The position numbers were made by a program, and so were the translations under genes. The notes beneath the pieces were generated by a model. That model saw only the letters and a program-made list of their open reading frames with translations. It was not told the DNA's origin and ran no database searches. Below, piece by piece: positions 45,478-54,699 of a stretch of 64,000 nt of DNA (its first letter is position 1; each line of letters begins with the position of its first letter). This stretch comes from UBA5109 sp965662565. Lineage in GTDB: Bacteria; Pseudomonadota; Gammaproteobacteria; Pseudomonadales; Pseudohongiellaceae. The stretch spans positions 1-64,000 of the forward strand of contig CBFIHS010000002.1 of assembly GCA_965662565.1 (NCBI GenBank), written 5' to 3'.

Positions 45478-46095
45478 TTAGGGTAGTAGAGGGAGTAGGA
45501 ACTGATATACATTTTCAGCGACGATCTTACTGCCTTCAAAATTTGGATGTATGCCATCAGCTTGATTTAACTCGCTGATAGCGGCTACATCCATCAGTAA
45601 GAAAGGCATGAAGGGTAGACTATATTTTTCTGCAAGACTAGGGAAAACTGCAGCGAAAGCCGAAGTATATTCTGCTCCCATGTTTGGTGGGGTCAACATG
45701 CCAGTTAAGGCTACGTCAATTCCATTACTTTGCGCATACTCAATAGTTTCTTCAAGATTTGTTTTCATATTTTCGATACTTAAGCCACGTAAACCATCAT
45801 TAGCTCCTAATGAAATAATAACCAAATCAGGTTTCGAACGGACATACCATCTCATTCTATCCATAGCGCTAGCCGATGTTGATCCGCTAATACCAGCATT
45901 GATTATGTTTACATTCGTGTGGCCCTCATCCTTGAGTCGAGCGGCTATCAGATTTGGGAATGCTTGGTCTTGTTCTAAACCTAAGCCTTCAGTTAAAGAG
46001 TCACCCAAAAATAAAACCGTGAAATTTTCCTGGCCACTTAGCTGAAGGCTTAATGCTAGGAAGACACAGGCACTGAAAAATTTTAGATAAAGCAT
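45478..46095 (-). CDS. tesA: TesA, periplasmic SGNH esterase/thioesterase I
   Basis: A GDSL/SGNH hydrolase (E. coli TesA: acyl-CoA thioesterase, protease I and lysophospholipase L1). It has a signal peptide (about 1-22). Block I is FLGDSLTEG with nucleophile S33, block II has NAGISG, block III GANDGL, and block V DGIHPN with the catalytic Asp and His. At 205 residues it matches TesA. It heads the tesA-ybbA-ybbP unit; a role in lipid turnover linked to the ABC transporter is inferred. Confidence 0.94.
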   Translation of the reverse strand: MLYLKFFSACVFLALSLQLSGQENFTVLFLGDSLTEGLGLEQDQAFPNLIAARLKDEGHTNVNIINAGISGSTSASAMDRMRWYVRSKPDLVIISLGANDGLRGLSIENMKTNLEETIEYAQSNGIDVALTGMLTPPNMGAEYTSAFAAVFPSLAEKYSLPFMPFLLMDVAAISELNQADGIHPNFEGSKIVAENVYQFLLPLLP

Positions 46096-46204
46096 AATTT
46101 TATTCTATAGTAATGTGTTTGTTTTTATACGCTGCAAACGTGCAAACAATATCAAAGCCCATACTTTTGGTCTCGAGAATTTCATGAAAACTTTAAGAGC
46201 TGCC

Positions 46205-47116
46205 TTAGTGCATTCTTAATAGTTCACCATAGATAACCGCGACAAGGGCATCGCCATCCCCCCAGCGCTCATCGTATTCTGCAGTGAGCTCACTGGCTTG
46301 GATTTGGGATAAACTCATGCCCTTTGCAATCGATGTTCTTACTCGAGTTCTTATAGTATTAAACATGCCTAACTGGTCTCTAAGCTCTTGCTGTGAACTG
46401 ACCACTCCATGCCCCGGTAAGAATTTAGTTTCGCTATTAGAGATATCTAATAGCATTTCGTAAGCTTTAACTATCCCGTGGAAGCTACCTGAGGTGTTGG
46501 CATCAATACGAGGGTACGCAGTCGTTCGGAATACATCACCAGTATGAATGATATTGGCTTGCTTAAAGTAAACAAATGAATCTCCGTCAGTATGCCCTGG
46601 GCCAAGATGGAAAACGTGAATGTCCTGGCCATTTAAATGAAAATCTATCGTTTCAGGGAAAGTAACGAGGGGAAGGCTAAGCCTCTGATCGCCACTAAGC
46701 TGGTTTGATTCTGCGTTAGTGTAGCTGGCTGCCAGGCGATCGCGTACATTTTCATGAGCAAAAATTGTTGCTCCTGCTTTAGCCATATTGGTGTTTCCGC
46801 CGACATGATCCCCGTGTATGTGGGTGTTAATAACAAAGCGAAGGGGTTGATCCGTAAGTTCTGCTATTGCATCAAGAATCTTTTTTGAAAGAGGTGCGTA
46901 TTGGTCATCTACTAAAAGTACGCCATCTTCACCAATAGAGACGCCAATGTTTCCGCCTTGTCCCTCAAGGTAATAGAAAGAGTCACTTAGTTGATGAGGG
47001 ATGATCTCAACATTGCTCATGTCTTGCTGTGCAAGTGCCGGTAAAGAGCTCAGGAGTAGGCTGGTTAGGAAGAGTTTTCTTGCGAATACTGTCAGATTGC
47101 GATGTTGCATTGTCAT
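46205..47116 (-). CDS. Exported metallo-beta-lactamase-fold hydrolase
   Basis: A 303-residue MBL-fold protein with a signal peptide (about 1-30). The metal motif HxHxDH is complete (H99, H101, D103, H104 in THIHGDHVGG), followed by HLGPGHTDGD and FLPGHGVV. The layout resembles the quinoprotein relay (SoxH-like) periplasmic MBL hydrolases as much as class B lactamases; the surrounding genes give no antibiotic context. Substrate unknown. A TCTCCTG on the + strand complements a good ribosome site for this start. Confidence 0.88.
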   Translation of the reverse strand: MTMQHRNLTVFARKLFLTSLLLSSLPALAQQDMSNVEIIPHQLSDSFYYLEGQGGNIGVSIGEDGVLLVDDQYAPLSKKILDAIAELTDQPLRFVINTHIHGDHVGGNTNMAKAGATIFAHENVRDRLAASYTNAESNQLSGDQRLSLPLVTFPETIDFHLNGQDIHVFHLGPGHTDGDSFVYFKQANIIHTGDVFRTTAYPRIDANTSGSFHGIVKAYEMLLDISNSETKFLPGHGVVSSQQELRDQLGMFNTIRTRVRTSIAKGMSLSQIQASELTAEYDERWGDGDALVAVIYGELLRMH

Positions 47117-47350
47117 CTCCTGTTCACATTATTGTGTTTTAGTGTCATCTCTTTAGTCCTAATGAACGTACCATCAAGATTAAGTAATCCAGAATACGTA
47201 TCTAACAGCAAACCATCAATAGATCGTTTTTTAAGAATTGAGTAAAAAATAAGTAAAGTTCAATAAAATAGATATTATAGTTTGTAATAGTATAAATTGT
47301 ATTGATATAATTGAGGCTATCATAAACTAAGTTAGTCTTGTTTGTACTAT

Positions 47351-47902
47351 ATGAATACTAAAATGTTATGTTTGGCTGCTTTGAGTCTAGGTAAAGCCTC
47401 AGGATACGACATAGGAAAGAGGCTTGATGATCCATTAGGGTACTTTGTGGACACGGCTAAAAGTGGTGTTTACCCGGCTTTAAAGAGTCTGCATGAAGAA
47501 GGGCTGGTTCAATATGAAGATATTGAGCAATCCTCTCTACCTAATAAGAAGCTCTTTGAATTGACCCCAAAAGGCAAAGAGATATTACATGAAGAGTTAG
47601 AGGCCTTGGCGCCAACCCATAAGGTCCGCTCTAAATATATGTTGCTCTTATTTTTATCTGAAATGTTATCAGTGGAGCGCTTAGAAGAAGTGATCAGAGA
47701 GCATCTTTCTGAGTTGGAACACTTCTTGCAGCAACTGCCTCATATACGAAAACTTAGTAAAGGCAAGCCAGGGCAGGAGTTTTTAGTGGAGTATCTGGCA
47801 GACCATGCTAACAATGAAAAGGCTTTTATAGAAAATAATTTAGAAGCTTTGTTAGACAAAACGAATTCTAAACGGAAGGAAATGGAGAGCGTAAATGAAT
47901 AA
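47351..47902 (+). CDS. PadR family transcriptional regulator
   Basis: A 183-residue PadR protein from the ATG at 47351 (a TTG lies 9 bases earlier). The N-terminal winged helix has MLCLAALSLGKASGYDIGKRL, SGVYPALKSLHEEGLVQYE and a wing ending FELTPKGKEIL. The C-terminal half is a helical dimerisation region, as in Vir/AphA-type PadR. Its last 8 bases overlap the efflux adaptor gene, so it very likely represses its own RND operon in response to a ligand. The 234 bp upstream are very A+T-rich. Confidence 0.92.
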   Translation: MNTKMLCLAALSLGKASGYDIGKRLDDPLGYFVDTAKSGVYPALKSLHEEGLVQYEDIEQSSLPNKKLFELTPKGKEILHEELEALAPTHKVRSKYMLLLFLSEMLSVERLEEVIREHLSELEHFLQQLPHIRKLSKGKPGQEFLVEYLADHANNEKAFIENNLEALLDKTNSKRKEMESVNE

Positions 47903-49037
47903 ATCTAGTGTTATAGCTCTTGGAATCAGCTGCGCGCTGGTGCTATGGATGGCTGTAGGAATGATGAAGCAAGATGTTGAGGCTGAATCTCTTGCTGGTG
48001 AAAATATGGCTTCGGAAAATCAAGACGATCGTATTTTAGTAGAAGTAACTGAAATGCAGGCTAGAGAAGTGACTAGCTATATTGTCTCTAATGGCAGTGC
48101 TGCACCTAATCGAGAAGTCGTTCTGAGAGCTGAAACAACTGGTCAAATTTACCAGATCTTGGCTAATGAGGGCGAATACGTTGAGGAAGGTATTGTCATC
48201 ATGCAACTTAAAATGGATGATCGCTTGATTCGTAAAGAGCAAGCCAGCATTACTTTGCAGGAAAGACAGCGACTTTATGAAGCTATGGTGAACCTGAACG
48301 AAAAAGATTTCGCGTCGACAACCGAAGTTGACAGCGCCTTAACTCAGCTAAAACTAGCTGAAGTTGACCTTGAGCGTATCAATTTGGAGATAGAGAAAAC
48401 ATTTATACGTGCTCCTTTTGGTGGATACATTGAAGAACATATCACTGAGCTAGGTGAGTATGTTGGTATTGGTAATGAGCTCTTGAGATTAGTTGATAAT
48501 GATCCATTAGTCGTCAATACCTATATTTCTCAAAATGATGTTGAGTTTCTTGAAATAGGCTCGGAAGTTAGTGTGCAGCTAGTGAATGGGCGAGAGCGTT
48601 CTGGTCAAATTCGCTTCATTTCACCAAGAGCTAATGAAGCAACACGAACTTTCAGAGTGGAAATTGCGATCCCCAACTCGGAAGGCATTAGAACTGGTAG
48701 TAGTGTCACTGCCAAAATCCCTAAGCAAAAGGTTTTTGCTCACTACTTTTCAGCTGGTTTGCTAACGTTAAATGATGAAGGGGATGTTGGAGTTAAGACA
48801 CTTACGCAAGAAGGTTTGGTTGATTTTTATCCTATAACAATTGTTAGCTCAGATGCCGATGGTATGTGGGTAAGCGGATTGCCTAGCCGGGTTCTGATCA
48901 TCACTGCAGGTCATGGGTTTGCGCCCGTAGGAGAGTCTGTAAGGTTTGTAAGAGTAGAGCAGGAAACATTAGTGCAACCAGCAGTCACCCCGGTGTCTCT
49001 TTCGACGACAACTATGAAGTATTCACAGTTGAAATAA
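47895..49037 (+). CDS. RND efflux periplasmic adaptor subunit
   Basis: A 380-residue membrane-fusion protein. An N-terminal signal/anchor (about 7-22) is followed by a lipoyl/barrel-sandwich half motif (REVVLRAETTGQIYQIL), a short helical hairpin, the returning half (FIRAPFGGYIEEH), a beta-barrel domain and a membrane-proximal domain. The hairpin looks short. No lipobox cysteine is seen at the N terminus. It joins the inner-membrane pump encoded 37 bp downstream to an outer-membrane channel encoded elsewhere. Confidence 0.93.
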   Translation: MNKSSVIALGISCALVLWMAVGMMKQDVEAESLAGENMASENQDDRILVEVTEMQAREVTSYIVSNGSAAPNREVVLRAETTGQIYQILANEGEYVEEGIVIMQLKMDDRLIRKEQASITLQERQRLYEAMVNLNEKDFASTTEVDSALTQLKLAEVDLERINLEIEKTFIRAPFGGYIEEHITELGEYVGIGNELLRLVDNDPLVVNTYISQNDVEFLEIGSEVSVQLVNGRERSGQIRFISPRANEATRTFRVEIAIPNSEGIRTGSSVTAKIPKQKVFAHYFSAGLLTLNDEGDVGVKTLTQEGLVDFYPITIVSSDADGMWVSGLPSRVLIITAGHGFAPVGESVRFVRVEQETLVQPAVTPVSLSTTTMKYSQLK

Positions 49038-49074
49038 ATCCTCTTTATTAGTTTTAGCTAAGGACGAAATAATA

Positions 49075-52000
49075 ATGAATACCTTGATTAGTGCTGCTTT
49101 TTCACGGCCAAAGGTCGTGGTTCTGTTGTTGCTAGCAATTTTAGTTGCAGGTGTTTATGCTTATGTGGTCATTCCGAAGGAGTCTAGTCCTGATATCGCG
49201 ATTCCAATTGTCTACGTTTCAATGGTGCATGATGGGATCTCACCGGAAGATGCAGAACGTTTGCTGGTCCTTCCAATGGAAAGAGAGTTGCAGTCGATAG
49301 AAGGCCTTAAGGAGATGACTGCTATTGCATCTGAGGGGCATGCCTCTGTAACTCTTGAGTTCGATGCGGGTTATGACATTGACGAAGCAATAGATGACGT
49401 TCGTGAACAAGTTAACCGAGCAAAGCCTGAATTACCTCCAGAGACGCTGGAGCCAACAGTGAATGAGGTCAATTTATCTGAGTTTCCAGTACTTTCAGTA
49501 TCCTTGTCAGGCCGAGTTTCTGAAAGGACCTTAATAACAATTGCTAGGGAATTACAAGATCGTATTGAAGCTCAGCCTAATGTTCTTGAAGTAACAATTG
49601 GAGGGGATCGTGAAGAAATGATGGAGGTCATCATCGACCCTTCAGTACTCGACAGCTATCAGCTCTCATTTCAAGATATTTCCAACATTCTTACTTCTAA
49701 TAATCAGTTAATTGCTGCTGGGGCTATAGACACTGGTGCCGGTAAGATGGTTCTTAAGGTTCCAGGTGTGGTTTCAGAGCTTGATGACATCATGACAATG
49801 CCGGTCAAAGTTTTAGATGATCGAGTCGTGACTTTCCAGGACTTAGCAACTGTAAGGCGCACATACAAAGATCCTGAAAGCTTTGCCAGAGTAGGTGGCG
49901 AAAATGCGGTAGTGCTAGAAGTCTCTAAGCGTACTGGCGCCAATATTATTGAAACAATTGAGGGGGTTAGAAATCTAGTTAGCCTAGCTCAGACTACTTG
50001 GCCATCTTCCATCGAAGTAAATTATTTACTGGATGAATCAGACATGATCAAGAGCATGTTGGGTGATCTGGAAAATAATGTTATCACCGCCATACTTTTG
50101 GTGATGTTGGTAGTAATTGCCGCCTTAGGTTTAAGACCGGGACTGCTTGTTGGTTTGGCTATTCCAGGGTCTTTCCTTGCCGGAATATTGCTGCTTTACA
50201 CAATGGGATTCACCATGAATATGATGGTGTTGTTTAGCTTGATACTTGTAGTGGGTATGTTAGTAGACGGAGCAATTATTACGATTGAATTAGCAGAGCG
50301 TCTAATGTCCGGAGGAGCTTCTAATAAGGAAGCTTTCCAGAAGGCAGCTAAACGAATGTCTTGGCCTATTATTGCTTCAACGGCCACAACCTTATCAGTA
50401 TTTCTACCTTTGTTATTTTGGCCGGGTATGATCGGAGAGTTTATGAAGTTCTTGCCTATTACGGTAATCATTACTCTTACTGCTTCTTTGTTTATGGCCT
50501 TATGTTTTGTTCCAGTTGTTGGAAGTTATTTTGGCAGGAAAGTTAGTGCAGCTGCGCTTTCAGGAGCTGATGAAATTGGGCTCGGGTCAGAGCATGAGAG
50601 TGCAACCAAGGCAAAAGGTCTAACTTTGAAATATGTGAATGTTTTGAGGTTTTTACTTAAACATCCAGGGAAAGTTTTACTAGCAGCAATTTTTGCTTTG
50701 TTTGCTTCTTACATTTCTTATGGGTTTTTTGGTAATGGTATTGAGTTTTTCCCCGCCTCAGAACCTGAGTATATCCAGGTTCAAATCCATGCAAGAGGTG
50801 ATTTATCGATATATGAGAAAGATAACATTATGCGAGATGTGGAAGAACTTTTGCTTGGAATGGATTATTTAGATGCCGTTTATACCCGCACCACTAGTGG
50901 TGGTGGGCAGGGGCAAAACTCTGGAACAGAAGACACAATTGGTTTTGTTCAGCTTGATTTTATCGATTGGCAACTGAGACCACCTGCGGTAGAAATTGAG
51001 AAAGTTGTACGTGGTTTGTTGGCTGACGTCCCCGGGATCATGATTGAGATTGCTTCACAGGAAAATGGACCACCCACAGGTAAGCCTTTAGTGCTTGAAG
51101 TGAGTTCAAATGACAGTGAGAAGCTTCAGCAAACGGTAGCAGTGATTCGCAGTGCTATGGCAGAGATGGGTGGCTTTATTAATATAGAAGATACTCGTAC
51201 TTTGCCCGGAATTGAGTGGGGTTTATTGGTTGATCGAGAAGAGGCAGCCAGGTATGGAGCCGATATTTCCAGTCTTGGAAGTGCCGTTCAACTATTAACA
51301 GGAGGGCTTAAACTCTCGGAGTATCAGCCTGATGATGCGGATGAAGAGCTTGATATACGTCTACGCTTTGATGATGAAAACCGTAATATGGAGCAATTAA
51401 ACCAATTAAATATACCGACTCAAAACGGTTTGATTCCAATTGGTAACTTTCTGAGTTTTGAGACTTCACAAAAAACTGGCACGATTAATCGCCTTGATGG
51501 AGCTCGGACCTTAACCATTGAGGCTGATGTTGAAGAAGGTCTTTTAGCGGCAACTCAAATTAACTTACTTAGAAGTTCCCTTTTGAATGAAGAGATTGAC
51601 CCCGCTGTGAACGTCGCTTTTGGAGGTCAGGATGAAGATCAGCAAGAAGTGGTTAGTTTCTTAAGCAAGGCTTTTGCTGTTGCTCTTGTGATCATGATGA
51701 CGATCTTATTAATTCAATTTAATAGTTTTTATCAGTCTTTCTTGATTATCACTGCGGTTATCTTTTCCACAGCGGGTGTACTTTTGCTGGTGCTCATCTC
51801 TGGTCAGCCATTCGGTATTGTAATGTCCTTTGTTGGGATTATCGCCTTGGCTGGGATCGTGGTTAATAATAATATTGTACTGATAGATACCTACAATGAA
51901 ATTAGAAAAAGTACTTCTCTCTCGGTAATTGAAGCGATTTTAGAAACTGCTGCCCAACGGATTCGGCCGGTTTTATTAACCTCGATAACTACAATTCTAG

Positions 52001-52254
52001 GCTTACTGCCGATGGTGTTTGGTATGACTATTGATGTTATTGGGCAGGATGTTACAGTTGGTGGGCCTTCAACTCAAATGTGGATGCAGTTGTCTAGTGC
52101 AATAGCTGGAGGCTTATTTTTTGCAACATTGCTTACCTTGATTTTTACCCCTTGTATGTTGCTTCTGGGAGAAAAACTGTTTAGATCAGCAAAGACTCCT
52201 AAGAAAACCCGAGGTAAGACAGTTCAAACTACTTTGCAGGCCGCAGGTTCTTAA
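49075..52254 (+). CDS. RND efflux inner-membrane transporter (AcrB/MdtB-like)
   Basis: A 1059-residue proton-driven exporter of the HAE-1 type. The first span carries PKVVVLLLLAILVAGVYAYVVIPKESSPDI, followed by two large periplasmic loops and twelve spans. The proton-relay region in span four has GMLVDGAIITIELAERLM, where HAE-1 pumps carry an Asp pair; here one Asp (VDGAI) plus E is seen. SFVGIIALAGIVVNNNIVLIDT is the equivalent of span ten. Substrate cannot be read. No TolC homologue is in the operon. Confidence 0.94.
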   Translation: MNTLISAAFSRPKVVVLLLLAILVAGVYAYVVIPKESSPDIAIPIVYVSMVHDGISPEDAERLLVLPMERELQSIEGLKEMTAIASEGHASVTLEFDAGYDIDEAIDDVREQVNRAKPELPPETLEPTVNEVNLSEFPVLSVSLSGRVSERTLITIARELQDRIEAQPNVLEVTIGGDREEMMEVIIDPSVLDSYQLSFQDISNILTSNNQLIAAGAIDTGAGKMVLKVPGVVSELDDIMTMPVKVLDDRVVTFQDLATVRRTYKDPESFARVGGENAVVLEVSKRTGANIIETIEGVRNLVSLAQTTWPSSIEVNYLLDESDMIKSMLGDLENNVITAILLVMLVVIAALGLRPGLLVGLAIPGSFLAGILLLYTMGFTMNMMVLFSLILVVGMLVDGAIITIELAERLMSGGASNKEAFQKAAKRMSWPIIASTATTLSVFLPLLFWPGMIGEFMKFLPITVIITLTASLFMALCFVPVVGSYFGRKVSAAALSGADEIGLGSEHESATKAKGLTLKYVNVLRFLLKHPGKVLLAAIFALFASYISYGFFGNGIEFFPASEPEYIQVQIHARGDLSIYEKDNIMRDVEELLLGMDYLDAVYTRTTSGGGQGQNSGTEDTIGFVQLDFIDWQLRPPAVEIEKVVRGLLADVPGIMIEIASQENGPPTGKPLVLEVSSNDSEKLQQTVAVIRSAMAEMGGFINIEDTRTLPGIEWGLLVDREEAARYGADISSLGSAVQLLTGGLKLSEYQPDDADEELDIRLRFDDENRNMEQLNQLNIPTQNGLIPIGNFLSFETSQKTGTINRLDGARTLTIEADVEEGLLAATQINLLRSSLLNEEIDPAVNVAFGGQDEDQQEVVSFLSKAFAVALVIMMTILLIQFNSFYQSFLIITAVIFSTAGVLLLVLISGQPFGIVMSFVGIIALAGIVVNNNIVLIDTYNEIRKSTSLSVIEAILETAAQRIRPVLLTSITTILGLLPMVFGMTIDVIGQDVTVGGPSTQMWMQLSSAIAGGLFFATLLTLIFTPCMLLLGEKLFRSAKTPKKTRGKTVQTTLQAAGS

Positions 52255-52262
52255 AATCTATC

Positions 52263-52311
52263 TGGCTATTCCTGCCATATTTGAAAGAGTACTTTTTAGC
52301 AGGAAAAGCCA
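52263..52311 (+). other. Inverted repeat at the 3' end of the RND operon
   Basis: TGGCTATTCCTGC (52263-52275) pairs with GCAGGAAAAGCCA (52299-52311), 12 of 13 pairs, around a 23-nt loop. No T run follows, so it is not a standard terminator; it could protect the 3' end or be an unusual terminator. Confidence 0.6.
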
Positions 52312-52466
52312 ATCCCAAGCATGTTAGAATGCTCCGCTTTTATATCTTTATAACTTATAAAATCAGTGACAGGATATTTACCAAATTTTGGCACTAAAAG
52401 TGCGTCAAGATACTGATTAAAAACAAATAAGCTGTCATTTTAAAATATTCTAAGGAGCGTTTTAAC

Positions 52467-53993
52467 ATGAGCCTGATTCGTCAACAGGATGTCATCCAGA
52501 GCGTAGCTGACGCTTTACAATACATTTCTTATTACCATCCACTGGATTATATCCAGGCTGTACACAGAGCTTATGAGCGAGAAGAGTCGCCAGCAGCGAA
52601 AGATGCTATGGCACAAATTCTAACCAATTCTCGTATGTGTGCCGAAGGGAAGCGTCCTCTTTGTCAGGATACCGGTATTGTGGCGATCTTTGTTGAGGTT
52701 GGTATGAACGTGCAATGGGAAGCCGACATGGGTGTGGAAGAAATGATCAATGAAGGGGTGCGTCAGGCTTATATGAATCCTGATAATATGCTCCGTGCGT
52801 CTATCGTCAGTGATCCGGCAGGGGCTCGCAAAAATACCAAAGACAATACCCCAGCAACCATTCACTATCGCCTAGTCCCTGGTGATAAAGTTGAATTTAA
52901 ATTGGCTGCTAAAGGTGGAGGCTCTGAGAATAAATCGAAATTAGTCATGCTTAATCCAAGTGATAGCATTGTTGATTGGGTTTTAAAAACTGTACCAACG
53001 ATGGGGGGAGGCTGGTGTCCACCTGGCATGCTAGGAATTGGTATAGGCGGAACCGCAGAAAAAGCCATGGTTATGGCGAAGGAATCCTTGATGGACCACA
53101 TTGATATTGATGAGTTACGTGCTCGTGGTCCCAGTAATGCGGTTGAAGAGTTGCGTCTAGAGTTGATGGAAAAAGTGAATGATCTTGGTATTGGTGCTCA
53201 AGGTATTGGTGGTTTAACCACTGTAGTCGATGTGAAGATAAAAGAGTTTCCGACTCATGCAGCCTCTAAGCCTGTGGCAATGATTCCTAATTGTGCCGCT
53301 ACTAGGCATGTGCATTTCACCCTGGATGGCTCAGGGCCGGCTGAGCTTACGCCACCAAAACTTGAAGATTGGCCTCAAGTTACTTGGAAAGCATCTGCTA
53401 ATGCGCGACGAGTTGATCTAGCAACTGTTACTCGAGAAGACATTGCAAGCTGGAAACCTGGTGACACTATTTTGCTCTCCGGCAAAATGCTGACTGGACG
53501 AGATGCTGCCCATAAAAGATTAGTTGATATGTATAAAAATGGAGAGCCTCTGCCCGAGAGCGTTGATCTTAAAGATAAGTTTATCTATTACGTTGGTCCA
53601 GTAGATGCTGTGCGTGACGAAGTGGTTGGCCCTGCTGGTCCAACGACAGCAACCAGAATGGACAAGTTCACTGATGCCTTACTCGAAAATTCCGGTTTAA
53701 TGGGAATGATTGGTAAAGCTGAGCGCGGGCCTGCAGGTATTGATGCGATCAAAAAGCATAAATCGGTTTATTTGATGGCTGTTGGTGGTGCTGCTTATTT
53801 GGTTTCTAAAGCGATACGTAAATCAAAAGTGGTTGCTTTTGAAGATTTAGGAATGGAAGCTATTCATGAATTTGAGGTTGAAGATATGCCAGTAACGGTT
53901 GCAGTAGACTCAAATGGAACATCTGTTCATAAAACAGGTCCTGCAGAGTGGGCTGCAAAGATCCATGAAGCGAAACCAATAGAAGTAAAATAA
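52467..53993 (+). CDS. fumA: Class I fumarate hydratase (iron-sulfur)
   Basis: The oxygen-sensitive [4Fe-4S] fumarase of the TCA cycle, interconverting fumarate and malate. At 508 residues the alpha and beta parts are fused, as in E. coli FumA/FumB. Cluster cysteines are C66 (LCQDTG), C184 (GGGWCPPG) and C276 (PNCAATRH). The C-terminal part has LLSGKMLTGRDAAHKR and GPTTATRMD, with swivelling-domain residues. An AAGGAGCG ribosome site precedes the ATG. The gene is monocistronic and ends at a strong terminator. FumA and FumB cannot be told apart here. Confidence 0.95.
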   Translation: MSLIRQQDVIQSVADALQYISYYHPLDYIQAVHRAYEREESPAAKDAMAQILTNSRMCAEGKRPLCQDTGIVAIFVEVGMNVQWEADMGVEEMINEGVRQAYMNPDNMLRASIVSDPAGARKNTKDNTPATIHYRLVPGDKVEFKLAAKGGGSENKSKLVMLNPSDSIVDWVLKTVPTMGGGWCPPGMLGIGIGGTAEKAMVMAKESLMDHIDIDELRARGPSNAVEELRLELMEKVNDLGIGAQGIGGLTTVVDVKIKEFPTHAASKPVAMIPNCAATRHVHFTLDGSGPAELTPPKLEDWPQVTWKASANARRVDLATVTREDIASWKPGDTILLSGKMLTGRDAAHKRLVDMYKNGEPLPESVDLKDKFIYYVGPVDAVRDEVVGPAGPTTATRMDKFTDALLENSGLMGMIGKAERGPAGIDAIKKHKSVYLMAVGGAAYLVSKAIRKSKVVAFEDLGMEAIHEFEVEDMPVTVAVDSNGTSVHKTGPAEWAAKIHEAKPIEVK

Positions 53994-54010
53994 AGATTTA
54001 TTAAGAACTA

Positions 54011-54045
54011 AAAAAAGCTCTATCAAAAAGGATAGAGCTTTTTTT
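54011..54045. terminator. Bidirectional rho-independent terminator between fumarase and nitroreductase
   Basis: AAAAAGCTCTATC pairs with GATAGAGCTTTTT around AAAAAG, flanked by an A run on one side and T run on the other. It can end both convergent genes. Confidence 0.93.
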
Positions 54046-54059
54046 ATTTGGCATGCTGT

Positions 54060-54674
54060 TTAAATGCCCGTTTCCCAGCTGCCATTAAAGAAGTTATCAC
54101 TTAAAGCGTTTCTTTTTCGTGGGCTTAATTCGCGTCCCTTAAAATTCTCAGGAACATTTTCTTCGCTGGTTTGATAACCAAGCGCAATCACTGCCGCAGG
54201 AGTATAACGCTCAGGAATTTCAAATTTTTCTCTAAACAGATCTGCTGAAAAACCAGCCATCTGGTGTGTTAGCAGACCAAGATGATTGGCTTGTAAGCAT
54301 AATGACATTGATGCGGCACCGGTATCATAGGCGGCAAAGGAATTTGGTTTGCCAGCAAATGGGCTTGGGCCATCAGCGAATTGAGTGTCATGACAAGCGG
54401 CAATTAATACTGGAACGTTGATGCACCAAGCTTGATTGCCTTCAGCCAAGCAGTCATAAAGTTTTTGCCAAGCTTCTGGATTATCAGCTTTATTGCAAAC
54501 TACAAAACGCCAGGGTTGGTCACCAAAGCAAGAGGGTGCCCACCGAGCGGCTTCCATTACTGAGAGAAGCTGTTCTTTGCTTACAGTGCGTTCGGGATCA
54601 TAAGATACGCCACTCCAACGAGTTGCAATAATGTCGTGAATACTTGCACTGCTATCAATTTCTTTCTTTATCAT
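54060..54674 (-). CDS. Nitroreductase family FMN oxidoreductase
   Basis: A 204-residue NfsB/FRase-type flavoprotein that uses FMN and NAD(P)H. FMN contacts are suggested by IATRWSGVSYDPER near the N terminus, AARWAPSCFGDQPWRFVV, and the C-terminal IALGYQ. DTGAASMSLCLQANHLGL is the typical helix. The substrate may be a quinone or nitro compound. It lies 25 bp downstream of fabY on the same strand, so it may be co-transcribed, but a metabolic link is not evident. Confidence 0.9.
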   Translation of the reverse strand: MIKKEIDSSASIHDIIATRWSGVSYDPERTVSKEQLLSVMEAARWAPSCFGDQPWRFVVCNKADNPEAWQKLYDCLAEGNQAWCINVPVLIAACHDTQFADGPSPFAGKPNSFAAYDTGAASMSLCLQANHLGLLTHQMAGFSADLFREKFEIPERYTPAAVIALGYQTSEENVPENFKGRELSPRKRNALSDNFFNGSWETGI

Positions 54675-54699
54675 TTTTTACCTTCTTTCGTTAGTTACA

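Noticed and set aside
47117..47350. PadR operator in the A+T-rich region upstream of the RND operon
   Set aside because: Several TTGTA-type motifs are seen but no clear dyad distinguishes an operator from general A+T richness.
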